In this document: piece by piece, positions 35,820-47,688 of the stretch
How the letters are laid out: every line of letters starts with the position of its first letter
Position numbering within the stretch: the stretch's first letter is position 1
DNA from: Sciurus carolinensis
Taxonomy: Eukaryota; Chordata; Mammalia; Rodentia; Sciuridae
Reading direction: 5' to 3'
Length of the DNA stretch: 64,000 bases
Assembly: GCF_902686445.1 (NCBI RefSeq)
Contig: NC_062223.1
Location: forward strand, 38,658,998 to 38,722,997
Notes under the pieces: generated by a model
Database searches by the model: none
What the model was told of the DNA's origin: nothing
The model's input: only the letters and a program-made list of their open reading frames with translations
Program-made: the position numbers and the translations under genes

Positions 35820-36057
35820 AGCCAAGTAATAAATGTTTTTATAACTAAGAGTGGTAGAACACAGTATGGTATATACTTAGAGTCAAAAACTGCAACAGAG
35901 TAGATGCATGTGTTAGCTTTTAAAGAAGGCTTAGAAGCCAGTGGAGTAAAGGTACAGGCACAGTGATGGTAGGAAACAACTTGGAGGAAATACTACTATT
36001 TTTCAAAGGGAACAAAAGTTATGGAAGGATGAAGTCAAAAATAAAGTGTTCTGGAAT

Positions 36058-36260
36058 TGGATGCAGTGTGCTTGCCAGTAATCCCAGTAAAGCAGGAGGC
36101 TGAGGCAGGAGGCTGAGGCAGGAGGATCACAAATTCCAGGCCAGACTCAGAAACTTACTGAGGCCCTAAGCAACTAAGCAAAACCCTGTCTAAAATTTAA
36201 AAAATAAAAATGTGAGGTAAAGTGCCCCTGAGTTCAGTCCTCAGTATCAAAACAAAATAA
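36058..36260 (+). mobile_element. B1-dID SINE with internal 13-bp duplication
   Basis: CCAGTAATCCCAGTAAAGCA, then AGGAGGCTGAGGC twice in tandem, AAACCCTGTCT, and a short dID part (GTGCCCCTGAGTTCAGTCC). Confidence 0.88.
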
Positions 36261-36265
36261 CATCA

Positions 36266-36453
36266 ACAAAGTGGTTTGAGGACAAGGAAGGTGTTGCACA
36301 CCTGTGATCCTATCTACTTGGGAGAATGAGATGGGAGAATCACATGGTCAAGGTCAGCCTCAACAACTTAACAAGACCCCATCTCAAAATGACAAAAAAA
36401 TATTGAAGATGAAATTTGGTGGAAAAGTACCCTTGGGTTTAATTCCCAGTACA

Positions 36454-36486
<33 letters not shown>

Positions 36487-36511
36487 TCACTCACAAAGTA
36501 GTTTGGGGACA
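36266..36511 (+). mobile_element. B1-dID SINE with (CA)n tail and 19-bp TSD
   Basis: CACACCTGTGATCCTATCTA, AAGACCCCATCTCAAAATGA and CCTTGGGTTTAATTCCCAGT, then a CA repeat at 36452-36487 in place of an A tail. ACAAAGTGGTTTGAGGACA (36266-36284) recurs at 36493-36511 with two mismatches. Confidence 0.9.
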
Positions 36512-39500
36512 TAAAGATGAAATCAGAATCATAGGGCAGATCATAAATATTTTACAATAGAGTTTGGTATTTAGTATTGTTAAAGAGAAAGGCATATGTT
36601 AAAATAAATATTAAGCACAGCGAGGAAAAGATTTATTGCTAAGTCATGAACCTAGTATGGCAGAGTCTAGGCATTGAACTATAAGTTTCAGGATATAACT
36701 CTCTTTCCACTTTTCTTCTTTAAGCATGCAATGTTTCCTTTAATTGATTTGAGGTGTACTGGTTGTTGGTTAGGTGAACACTGTGCTAGCAAGAGGTAGA
36801 TTTCTGCAGTTGTGACATCCTTAAGATTGTGATTTCTGCTGCCTCGGTTAAACAAGTAAAGAGCATGGGTCAAGGTGAAACACCCAATCAGGTCCAGATT
36901 TATTTCACTAGGAGAAGTGGCCACATCAAGGTGTATCAGTACCTAGCAATGTGTCATAATGGAACTTATCAGTATATTTAGAAAGTGGGGAGGCATTATT
37001 CAGTTCCTGGTTTGAAATCATAAAGTTAAAGTCCTGATAAGTAAAATGGCAAGATCATAAACTAAAACAGTGGGAGTTATGACACAAAATATTAGCAGGA
37101 GTTCATGAAAAAATCAGCATTGAATTTGGGAATGATAGAAAAAAGAAGAATGTAACTTTTTCCCCTGTGCAAATAACATTCCCTGAAATAGTACACACAA
37201 AAAAGCAGAGAAAGGGAAATGGGAATAAGGTAAAATGATTTGGTTTTGAAATGGTGCATTTAAATCCTATTAAGTTATCTGAATTAGTGTGTATTTTAGA
37301 CAGAGAGTACAAATTTCTGGATAAGAATTAAAGCTAAAACAAGTCCTCTGTGGTCAGGAACATAGGGTGGTAATTAAGACTATAAGAGTGATTAGATAAA
37401 ATACTGAAGAGAATATAGATTACAAAGGAAAGTAAAAGGCTGGTTATTGATCAATGAAAGCAGCAGCATTTCTGTGACTAAAGGTGATCATTCAGTGGAA
37501 AACCAACGAATGACCAGAGAGGTAGAGAAGCACTACAAAAGGACAGGACAGAAAAAGCTAAGGGAGAAGAGAGACAGAGAGTAATCAACAGCAGCAATGT
37601 CAGAGAGGTCAAAAAGTATAAAAAGGACAAAGCTTCAGTGCATTTTCCATCAGATGGCCAGTGGTGACCATGTGAACAGCTATTGCCCTGTAGAGGTAGG
37701 AACATACTCCTGAGAGCTGCCACAAAGGCCCTAAACTAAAAGATCCAGAAAGGAGTATACAGATATTTTCTTTTCTAAAGTGCTTGGTTAAGAGGAGAGA
37801 AAATGCTGACCATACTACTTTTTTCTTTAAATCAACATTCTTGGAGATATTTTTATAATGAAATAGTGGTTAACAGTTTTAGAGTCTAAAGGGAGGGAGT
37901 CAACTTAAAGAAAGAAGTTGAAGGGGCAACAGAGCTTCTGGCCATGACCATGAGCACAGACAGACAGAATGGTTTTGTACAGGACAAAGATGTTTTCCAA
38001 TCCAGTGCTAATAATAAGGATTTGTGAAGGTGAGCATGTATTTGTGGGATTAGGGGGAAATTGGAAGGTGATAATGCTTTATAGTGTTTATTTTTGTTCT
38101 GAATTTCAAAGATAACTTACATACTAGGGACCAAAAAAAAAAGGGGGGGGGACAGAGGTTAGTAAAACTTTAGAATAACTATTGAAGAAACTGGTCAACA
38201 AATAAAATGATTTCCGAGTGTGATGGAGTCACATCTGAGATTAGAAGCAGTATATTTGTGATATCAGTCAGCATAGCATTTTCATTATGTACATCTATGT
38301 TGCGGACAAGGTAAGGGGGATGGTTCAGTGTAACCAGATATTGGAATTCTTAGTGCGGGAAGGGTAGAGAGCAAATAAATTGAGTACTACAGTGCTGGGA
38401 GGAAAGTAATGAAAAAATAGAAGCTATGAGCAATTGTAGGTAAATGAACAACCAAGGGTAAAATTTGTATTGATGTAGAGGAAGAAAAAAGTGTTAATTA
38501 ACAAAAGGTTATTTAAAGAGTAGGAGAAACAGAAAAGAAAGAGGTGGAGGAAGAAAGAAAAGGAGGGGGAGGTGAGACAGAAAGAGGGAGGAGACATCTG
38601 CAAAGACGAGTGACTATTTGTTATAAAAGAATTATTTATTAGAGTTTATTCCATATATTTACAAATTTAAATGTAAGAAGTACATAGGATCATTTTTTGA
38701 GAATTAGTAAAATGAAGTAGATTTGACTTAAAAGTAATGGAAAGTAGTGGAATCCTGTAGGTAGAACTTGAAGTGTCTCCTAATAGACCTTGAAATCAGT
38801 AAGTCTGTGAGGAAATTAGAAATGAAAAGAAAAATAAAATTTAGGAGTCAACATAGTGAATGTATGTGTGAGTGTTCTTCAGTAAACAAAAGGTGACAGT
38901 ACAATATAGGAAGTGATTTTGATTTGGGAGAAAAAGATGTAGGCACAAAAAGGAATTTGGATGTGGACATGGGGAGTTCCATCTGATTTAGCTTATTTGC
39001 AGACTGGTGGTGGAGAATGGAGACATTTGCCATTGAAAAGAAAGAAAAGACAGTTTCCTCTAAAGTACATTGCAGTAAAATGGTCTAACAAGAAATTAAA
39101 AATGGTTGAGACACAGCAGAAAGATGGGGTGGGTCAGAGAAGACATGAGTTGTGCTGGAGAAGGGGAGAGGACAGGAGGCATAGAGTTGTGGCTAGAAGT
39201 GGGCAGGCACAGCTGACCAGTGAGAGTTGTATGTTTAGCTGAGTTTTCCATGTTTAGGTTTTTACAGGATGCACAAATGTGGCTGATTAACTCCTGTCAA
39301 GTTTTTAACTATTTATTTTGTATAATGTTCTAATAGATTAGAAAAATGAGTGAAGGTTCCAACTGATGGTTGGGTTTGAAATATTCATGTAATTCCTGCC
39401 ATATATTTATTAGGCAGGTGAAATTTAACAAGAGATGCCACGGGAAAGGCATATGATGCCACTACTTTAGCTTCAATTATGAAGCATTGATATTACTGGT

Positions 39501-39737
39501 TATAGAACAGACTTGGAAAAGGACTTTTCTAGAACAGTGACTAACGTAAGCACTGGGGTAAGAGTGAGATAAGATGAACTTGAACTGTATTATGATGTCA
39601 TAAGTTAGGAAGTATTCCTGAAGTTGATGGGGAACATCAAGAAGATCCTAGATCCAGGATAAAAAGGCTCCTTTAGCATAAATCTTATATACTTTTATCA
39701 CCAAAATAAGGAGGGACACTAATGAATTAGACTCTTT
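36512..39737. other. Gap without recognised gene; purine-rich
   Basis: 36590-36690 may be a MIR scrap (CTAGTATGGCAGAGTCTAGG). 38131-38151 is an A-run joined to a G-run. 38516-38600 is a nearly pure purine tract. No exon recognised. Confidence 0.5.
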
Positions 39738-40174
39738 CATGGTTTTGGTATAAGGTGTCCCCCAAACGTTCATGTGTGAGACTCTGTAAGAATTGTCAGA
39801 GATGAAATGATTAGATTATTAGAGTGGTGACATAATCAGTGGATCAGTCTACTGATATGGATTAACTGGGTGATGACCAAAGGCAGATAGGGTGGGGCTG
39901 GAGGAAGTGGGTGGGCATAGGGGATATGCCATTGGGGTATATATTTTGTCCTTGGCGAACAAAACTTTCTCTCCTCCTTGGTTTCCTTGTCAGGAGCTGC
40001 TTTCCACAGCCATAACTTTCTGCCACAATGTTCTGTTTCACCTCAGGCCCAGAGCTATGGAGTCAGTCAACCATGGACTGAACCTCTGAAACCATTAACC
40101 AAAACAAACTTATCCTCCTCTTTATTGTTCTTGTCAGGTCTTTTGGTCAGAGTGATGCAAAGTTAACTGACGCA
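39738..40174 (+). mobile_element. MaLR-like LTR, near full length
   Basis: ATGGTTTTGGTATAAGGTGT at the start, CATGTGTGAGACTCTGTAAG, GGGGTATATATTTTGTCCTT, CACAATGTTCTGTTTCACCT, AACCAAAACAAACTTATCC and GTTCTTGTCAGGTCTTTTGG, ending TAACTGACGCA. Solo LTR. Overlapping frames inside it are not genes. Confidence 0.85.
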
Positions 40175-40339
40175 CAAATCGTTCACAGAATATCAGTCTA
40201 TTTATGCAGCACAATCATAAATAAATAAAGATAAAAGTGGGGAGAGAGAGACATGTTGCTGTGACAGAATGTCAAATACAAACTAGTAAATTTGGAAAGG
40301 AGATAAAATTGGATATTTCACTTTCTAACTTTCTTTTTT

Positions 40340-40636
40340 CACTTTCTCTCACTATAACAAGATATCTGAGAATGAGACATTTATAGAGGAAAGATGTTGA
40401 TTTAGGAAGTTGTTCTAGGGGCCAGAAATACAAGAGCTTGGTATCAGCATCTACTGTGCTGCTGGACAGAGCCTCCTGTTCCTTCTTGTTATGGTAGAAA
40501 GAAAAGTACAAGCAGGTACATTCAAAAAGAGAAAAGAAAGTTAAACTCTTATGAGATATAATCTATTTCTGCAAAGAAAGCCTTAATCCATTCTTTAGGT
40601 CTCTGCTCCCCAAGCCCAAACGCATCCTGGTAGTCC
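40340..40636 (-). mobile_element. MaLR-type LTR fragment, split by a SINE
   Basis: CTATAACAAGATATCTGAGA and CATTTATAGAGGAAAGATG resemble the antisense 3' end of a MaLR LTR, as at 45453. Similarity may resume after the SINE at 40870. Confidence 0.5.
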
Positions 40637-40869
40637 CCACCTATATAGTTTTTTTTGGGGGGTGGGATACCAGGGATTGAACTTAGGGCCACTGGACCAG
40701 TGTGCCACAGCCCCAGTTTTATTTTGTATTTTATTTAGAGACAGGGTCTGGCTGAGTTGCTTAGTGCCTTGATTTGCTGAGGCTGACTTTGAACTCTCAA
40801 TCCTCCTGCCCCAGCCTCCTGAATTGCTGGGATTACAGATGTGCACCACTGCACCCTGCCACCTATATA
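40637..40869 (-). mobile_element. B1-dID dimeric SINE with 11-bp TSD
   Basis: T-run, CAGGGATTGAACTTAGGG, TAGAGACAGGGTCTGGCTGA, CAGCCTCCTGAATTGCTGGG and GATTACAGATGTGCACCACT. CCACCTATATA is repeated exactly at 40637-40647 and 40859-40869. Confidence 0.94.
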
Positions 40870-43053
40870 CTCTTATTCCTCAACCTTTCCTTGTTTTCTA
40901 AGTCAAAGAAAATAAGAGGCTAAATTTAAGAGGCTAAATTTTATCCTGTGTCTAAATCCATGGAATATTATAGGCTATGTATGACAGGTGAATAAAGCCT
41001 TTACCATCCATGGACACTGCAATTGTGTCTGTAACTGAATTCGACAATTAGAAAAAAAGAAAAAAAATTATGGTTTAGTTTTTTAAAAAGTCAAAGGGCT
41101 ATGAACTCTAGGCTTTGTCCTAACCCAGTTAGCCCATCAATGGACCAAGAGGTGTATTTGCTAACAGGCCACATATACAAGGCAATATTGGAAAATCTAT
41201 TTGTTTCAAATTTAAACATAGCAAAGTGACTGTAAGACTGAAAAAAAATGTGAAAATGAGATAATTTGAAGAAATAAAACTATAAATAGAAGAAAACAGT
41301 TGCACCCCTTTGATGAACCTTAAAATGTAGGTGCATATCACCTTCTGTTGTGTCTGCACAGAGAATGAGCATTTCTGGTGTATATATAGATGCTTCTTGA
41401 GAGTTTCTTATCTTAGCTTCATGTCCTTAAATCTACTTGACCACTATATAAATGGATTTGACATGGGCATAATCTCTTGCTAAGATTTGTAGACGGCACT
41501 TAATACAGGGTTATAGAGCAATGAATCTTCAGATAGCCACAACACTATTTTTTCTTATTGTCTTTTCTGAAGGGGAACACAGGTAAACATGTATTTCTCT
41601 GTGTAATCTAAATGAAAGACAAGATTTTATTCTCCCATTTCGCTAAGAAAATTCCTATCTAAGCAATTGGTACATTATACCATCTCAGTAACAGTTCTGT
41701 AATGGAATTTTAAAAAGCCGAAACAGAAATTTAGACCTTTTTATAGCTCCCTTAGTGCTCAAGGTATCTGCTTATCAAAATGGTTTTCAAAGTGATGAGT
41801 TAAATACTAGCATGGAAGTGACTGGCGGAAACAAAGCTTTTAGCATTCAGACAGAATGTGGAATTGTCACCGGCCCTGTTGTCTGTGTGTGAGCACAGAG
41901 ACCGAAGTTGAGGCTGTTTTATAACCCTGAACAAATCCTTTTATATTTCCACACATCGACTGATGGGCTAGTGAGTTGAGATTTTCCACGTTGTCTTAAT
42001 TAATGTTTGTACTTTATTTTGGGGACTTTGGATGAAAATTTCTGCAAGAATGAAAAGTCTATTTTATGTAGAAGAAAAAAATTAAAAAGTTAAGTTCAAG
42101 AGAAATCATTTTCTTTTTCAATCACACAGATTATCTTTTCTCTTTGACAAAGTTTAAATGAATTGTGCCAAATCGTAAGTATATTTTCTATTTTATCAGA
42201 AGAGTTTGGCATCTTACCATCTTACAATTGCATTGGAAGAATTTGGAAAACTATAAGACTGAAAAGAGAATTCCTAAATTAGGTCATGACTAAAGAAAGC
42301 ACACAGATGAAAAATAAGAATAAAATAAGGAAAATATAAGAAAAGCTTACTAGTACTCAAATACTTGGTTACTTTAAAATCCAGATGATGTGGATTCACT
42401 AAACTTGGCTTCCAATTAAAATAGAGAAAGATAAGTTGAAACTCTGTCATTAGACTGAGTTTGGTTGGCTTTAATTTGCTTGGGACCACAATACTGAAAG
42501 AAAAAAAAAAAAGGTTTCAAACACACTATACATTTTATTGTTGTTTTGCAGAAAGATTCTAGGGCTTTTCTGATGATACACACACAAAAAAACAAGTTTT
42601 CCTTCTATCTTTCTGCTCTAGAATGCTTTGTATGTATCTTTTCTACTGAAGATCAGTCACCTTACAGTACAAAATAATTGCCAGGACTGTAGCTCTCTTA
42701 ATGGTGTTTAGGAGAAAAATAAGAAAAAGGGAGAAAAGACAAAAAAAAATCTTTCTAGGCATTCCACCCAGTTAAATATTTTTATATGTACAAGATTATC
42801 CTTTTTGCAAGGAAATTTGTCCTACATATGTGTATTTTCTGAAAACATTAGTCTTGTGTTGACTTAAAAGAAGGAAAAATAGATACTGTAGAATAAGGGA
42901 CCAGAGTAACTTCCATGTGAATGCCTAAATCGTGAGTTGAAACTTTGCAGGAAACTGCCAGACGGTCAGAGACAATTTTCAAGAATAGGGGGAGCAAGGA
43001 AAATGTGGAAAGAAAAATTTGGAGATTCTTCAACTTTTCCTATTTCCTGATAT
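40870..43053. other. Gap without recognised gene
   Basis: 40914-40940 duplicates AAGAGGCTAAATTT. 41815-42010 carries several CpGs for this AT-rich setting and no recognisable repeat (see findings). Otherwise nothing assigned. Confidence 0.5.
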
Positions 43054-43436
43054 TTCTTGTCATCATTAAAAAAAATTTAAATTTTGATTTATTGTACACA
43101 AATGGAGTACAACTATCATTTCTCTGGTTGTTCACAAAGTAGAGTCACACCATTTACATAACCATACATGTACATAGGGTCATGATATTTGTCTCATTCT
43201 ATTATCTTTCCTTCCCCCACCCCTTCATTTCCATCTGCATAATCCATCCTTCTTCCATTCTTCCCTCACCGCCCCCCAATTATGTATCATCAACCACTTA
43301 TCAGAGAAATCATTTGGCCTTTGGTTTTTAGGGATTGGCTTATTTCACTTAGCATGATATTCTCCAACTCTGTCCATTTTCTTGCAAAATACCATAATTT
43401 TATTCTTCTTTATGTCTGAATAATATTCCATTGTGT

Positions 43437-43478
43437 ATACATATATATATATATACCACAGTATATATATATATATAT
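43437..43478. repeat. (TA)n microsatellite in two blocks within L1
   Basis: Two TATATA runs flank CCACAG, which also recurs as CTCACAG after the second run, so a short segment of the L1 was duplicated with the repeat. Confidence 0.9.
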
Positions 43479-43572
43479 CTCACAGTTTCTGTATCCATTC
43501 ATCTGTTGAAGGGCATCTGGGTTGGTTACACAATTTAGCTATTGTGAATTGAGCTGCTATAAGCATTGAGAA

Positions 43573-44531
43573 TAGCTAAAGCAATCCTTAGCAGGAAGAG
43601 TGAAGCAAGTGGGATCACAATAATAGAACTTTAACTATACTAGAGAGCAATAGTAACAAAAATGGCATGGTATTGGCATCAAAATAGGCAGGTAGACCAA
43701 TGGTACAGAATAGAGGAAACAGAGAAAAACCCACATAAATACAGTTATCTCATACTAGAAAAAGTGCCAAAAACATACAAGGGAGAAAAGATAGCCTCTT
43801 CAACAAATGGTGCTGGGAAAACTGGAAATTCATATGCAGCAAAATGAAACTAAACCTCCCTCTCTTAATCTGCACAAAACTCAATTCAAAATGGATCATG
43901 AACCTAGGAATTAGACCAGAGACCCTGCACCTAACAAAAGAAAAAGTAGATCCAAATTTTCGTTGTATCGACTTAGCACCACACTTCCTTAACATGACTC
44001 CCAAGGCACAAGAAATAAAAGCAGGCATCAATAAATGGGATAGATTCAAACTAAAAAGCTTTTTGTCGGCAAAGAAAACAATCAACAATGTGAAGAGAGA
44101 GCCTACAGAGTGGGAGAAAATCTTTGCTACACACATTTCAGATAGAGCACTAATCTCCAGATTCTGTAAAGAACTCAAAAACTTTATTCCAAGAATACAA
44201 ATAATCCAGTCAATAAATGGGCTAAGGAAATGAGCAGACACTTCACAGAAGAGGATCTACAAGCAATCAACAGATATATGAAAAAAATGTTCAACATCTC
44301 TAATAATGAGATAAATGCAAACCAAAACTATCCTAAGATTTCATCTCACCCCAATTAGAATGTTTATTATCAAGAATACAAGCAACAATAGGTGTTGGTG
44401 AGGATGTGTGGAAAAAGGTACACTCATGCATTGTTGGTGGGGTTGCAAATTGGTGCAGCCACTCTGGAAAGCAGTATGTAGATTCCTTAGAAAACTTGAA
44501 GTGGAACCACGATTTGATCCAACTATCCCAC
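43573..44531 (+). pseudogene. L1 ORF2 C-terminal remnant, inverted segment
   Basis: Plus-strand frames at 43662-43847 and 43844-44233 translate to the familiar ORF2 C-terminal region ([34 protein letters not shown]). The two are in different frames, so a frameshift lies near 43845. The segment ends near GTGGAACCACGATTTGATCC, beyond the stop at 44231-44233. No catalytic RT or endonuclease part remains. It corresponds to the same ORF2 region as the minus-strand copy at 2.4-3.2 kb. Confidence 0.95.
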
Positions 44532-44689
44532 TTCTTGTCATCATTTTTGATGGTTGTGTGATGTTACTGAAGGACCTATAAACTGTATGAACCAAAAAAA
44601 TACCATTTAGTGTCAAGCAGAACCATTATTTTGCCCATTTTTACTTAGTAATGGGATTGAACAGTTATAAGAACATACTTGATCCAAAG

Positions 44690-45240
44690 AATCTATATTT
44701 TTATGTGTTTCCAATTCTTTTACTATTTCATGTGTTGTGACCCACATGACATTTACTCAGTTTCTCCAATCCAGGGTGGTGAGTCAGTTTAGAAATAGTA
44801 AAGGTATGAGAAATTTAAGAAATAAGACAAGACACAAAAATAAATGAAAAATCAGGATCTGATGGGAACTATCTCTGATGGAGACTGGGTCTAACTCTGC
44901 AAAATGTGTCTGTGGGCTTCATTTAAATGGGTGGGAAACTCAATGTGATTCAGTGAGAAGCTTCTTCAGGAAAACAGGATAAAAATGGAGAAAACAAGTT
45001 GTTTGGGGTTTAGAAGGTTATGCTCACCTCTTGGGCAGCTGCATGTAAATCTAGGTTTGTGGGCTAAGGGGGGATGTGAGCATAATCTGGGCATTATGGA
45101 ACCAGGGTATTTCACCTGGGAGTTCCCAGGAAAGCAAATCCCCTGCCCTTTGACGGCTCAAACAAACCCATAATTTATACCCAGCCTCCAACAATTTCAC
45201 TGTTATTCAACATCAGAATACAGATGGTGCTCCATGTGAT
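44690..45240. mobile_element. Possible ERV LTR-like sequence
   Basis: TGTTGTGACCCACATGAC, GGTATGAGAAATTTAAGAAA with GACAAGACAC, and CCCAGGAAAGCAAATCCCCT resemble parts of ERVK-type LTRs. No clean ends or target duplication were found. Low confidence. Confidence 0.3.
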
Positions 45241-45452
45241 TTACATGCAATCTAGTAGGGTTTTCATCTCTCTGAGATTAGTTTCCTCTTCTTGCCTTCT
45301 GAGCCCTCTTCAATCCATCCATTATACTCTTCTTGCAGTATTCTAGTTTTCTAATGTTCTCCAAACTCTTCTAATATCTGCCCATTGCCCAGTTCCAAAG
45401 TCATTCCTACATATTCAGGTATTTATCATTAACAGTCCTTGCCACCAGTTTT

Positions 45453-45897
45453 CTGTATTAGTTTGTTTTCTTTTACTGTAATGAAATCCCCAAGTTTGGG
45501 GACTGACTTTATAAAGAAAAGTGGTTAATCTTTGCTCACAGCTCTGAACTAAGGGTCAAGGCCTTTATTTGATGACAGTCTTCTTGTAATAGAGTCCCAG
45601 GGTAGCATAGGGAATCACATGACAAAAGAAAGATTGCGTGTGTGTGAGAGCAAGGAGAAAGAGAGGGAGAGAGAGAGTAAGAATCAATCCAGTTTTTCTG
45701 TGCTTGTTCCTATGAAACTTCCAATAATTAATTCATGGTTTGCTATACCGATAACCTAATCTTATTGGAATCCCCTCTCCAAGTCCCTACCTCTAAATAT
45801 TATATTTTAATTAATTGTCACTCTTAATACCTCACTGTGAGGAATAAATTTTACATGAACCCTTAGGAGACACATTCAAATCATATTTTAACCACAG
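45453..45897 (-). mobile_element. MaLR (MST-like) LTR
   Basis: CTGTATTAGTTTGTTTTCTT, ACTTTATAAAGAAAAGTGG and GCTCACAGCTCTGAAC at the plus-strand left end, and GAGACACATTCAAATCATAT at the right end. This is the antisense layout of MST/THE-type LTRs. 45640-45690 is a GA-rich internal run. Confidence 0.8.
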
Positions 45898-47034
45898 TAC
45901 ACATGCCTATTCAGGGACTGAGTTAAAAAGTGCAGACCTAAAAATGCATTAAAGGTGTTGGTTGAGCACAAGTGTGCAGACCACTAATGAATATAAACAA
46001 GAAAAATAAAGTAAAAGATTATAAGTGATATACTTCTAATAGCTTCTAGAGCTTAGAGGAAGTGTGTCTGATATATAATTTGAAGCCCAAAAATCTGAAC
46101 AAATTTTCCCTTTGAAAATAAATATCTTAAGTAGTTACTCTCATAACTATTTATGGTAATAATAACATGGAAAAAGTATTTTTATGATTCTGAGCTGAAA
46201 ACACTGATTTGGAATTTTATCATGATGGGAAGTTGGAGGGAAATTAGACTAATGGTTAGAATCTAGGAGAACTTCAGCTCAAGGTTAAGGTGTAGACATG
46301 GAAGAGATAAAGCTTAGTATAAATAGCTCTCCCTTGATTCTTGTAACTGGATCACACAAAACCCCAAACTTTGGTGGTCTTGAAAGTACAGATAGGAGGA
46401 TTATTTGCAGAAACCATCTTATTATGTCATCAGATACTGCATTACCTAGAAATAATGTATGTCTCTGCATGATACAATAATGATCCTGTTCACCTGGCCA
46501 TGTCAATCAAACCTTCAGATTTTCAAGGGTTATCACATATGCAATCTCCCCTTATCTCTGCACAGATAGCAGAGGTTTGATATTTTGTTTTATTCCCACA
46601 GAATTTCATGTAGGTAAATGGAAAGAAGGGGAAAATAGAAACATGATTATACTGGATACATGGGATACTGGGACATGAAAGTGTTGGAGGTTCATGAGTA
46701 TCCCTCTAACTCTGACTCTGATGTCAAGTACGCTTAAGTGTACAATTAAATACAAAAGCATTCCATATTCAATGTATGTGGAAAGCTTTGACAACATTTT
46801 CATGTGGAATGACTATATTAAGCAGAAAACCTCATGTCAAAAGATAGATCGTAAAATAAGTGTATTCATTTTAATCCTAGGTTTTAAACCTCATATTCTT
46901 TCAGAAGAATTGAATGTGACTTCTACAATTATTCTAATATAAGAATATGCATGAGTAAGATTAGTGATAATGAGATTAATGAGAATAATGTCCAATGTAA
47001 GATAATGGTATTGTCTTTCTGCCCAATGTGAAAA
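45898..47034. other. Gap without recognised gene
   Basis: AT-rich. Short overlapping frames near 46290-46500 and 46690-46940 have no domain. No repeat recognised with confidence. Confidence 0.5.
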
Positions 47035-47400
47035 TAACTTTTATTATTAAAGCAATTATACTTATTATAAATTTACACAATATAAAAAACTCTAAAAATG
47101 AAAATTATTCATAAATGAATAATTATGATAATTATTCAAATATTAATACTTAAAGTTGATTTATTATATATCCTACCACACTTTTCTAAACACATGTACT
47201 TGCACAAACTGTTTTATAGCCTGCCTTTTTACTTAATACTATATCAAAAACATATTTTCATGTCAATTAATTAATGTATGTTGATTTTTAATTCCTGCTT
47301 TCTATTCCAATATACAAATATACATCTATAGATCTAGTTTTCCACTATATTATTGAATTATTTACAATGATTAAATATTTTAATTGTACTTAATGCATGT
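47035..47400. mobile_element. Old LINE-derived repeat (L1ME-like, probable)
   Basis: CACAATATAAAAAACTCTAA, ATATCCTACCACACTTTTCT, CTGTTTTATAGCCTGCCTTT, TTACTTAATACTATATCAAA and TTTTCATGTCAATTAATTAA keep the order of a widespread old mammalian LINE 3' segment. Confidence 0.5.
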
Positions 47401-47688
47401 TCTAGGGTATATCAGTGATTAATTGCCAAAAAGAGAAAGATTTGGACTATTATTCAAATTATTAGCATGCCTGCAGGAGTGAATTAGAAACTAAACCTCC
47501 AGAAATAATTTTTAGAACAATGCCATGGAACAAGTCCCCTAGGATAATAGCTATGTTTTTCCCAGTCTGTCAGGCTGGCTATCCTGAAGCAATCTTTGTT
47601 ATGCTAAACTCCAAGAATATCATTAATTAGCCTTACTTGTGATCCATAGATCAGGGAACAGCCACCATTGAAACTTTGGGCCCAGGGA

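Larger units (their letters stand above)
43054..44545 (-). mobile_element. L1 with 5' inversion (twin priming) and 14-bp TSD
   Basis: 43068-43572 is an L1 3' end in minus orientation (antisense 3' UTR, then ATTGTGAATTGAGCTGCTAT). At about 43573 the orientation flips: 43573-44531 is ORF2 in plus orientation. It lies upstream of the 3' piece in L1 order and is separated from it by a deletion of roughly 80 bp. TTCTTGTCATCATT is exact at 43054-43067 and 44532-44545. Internal frame breaks show it is dead. Confidence 0.95.

Noticed and set aside
44341..44616. 91-codon minus-strand frame and other frames on the opposite strand of L1 ORF2 pieces
   Set aside because: They are antisense shadows of L1 ORF2, not genes.
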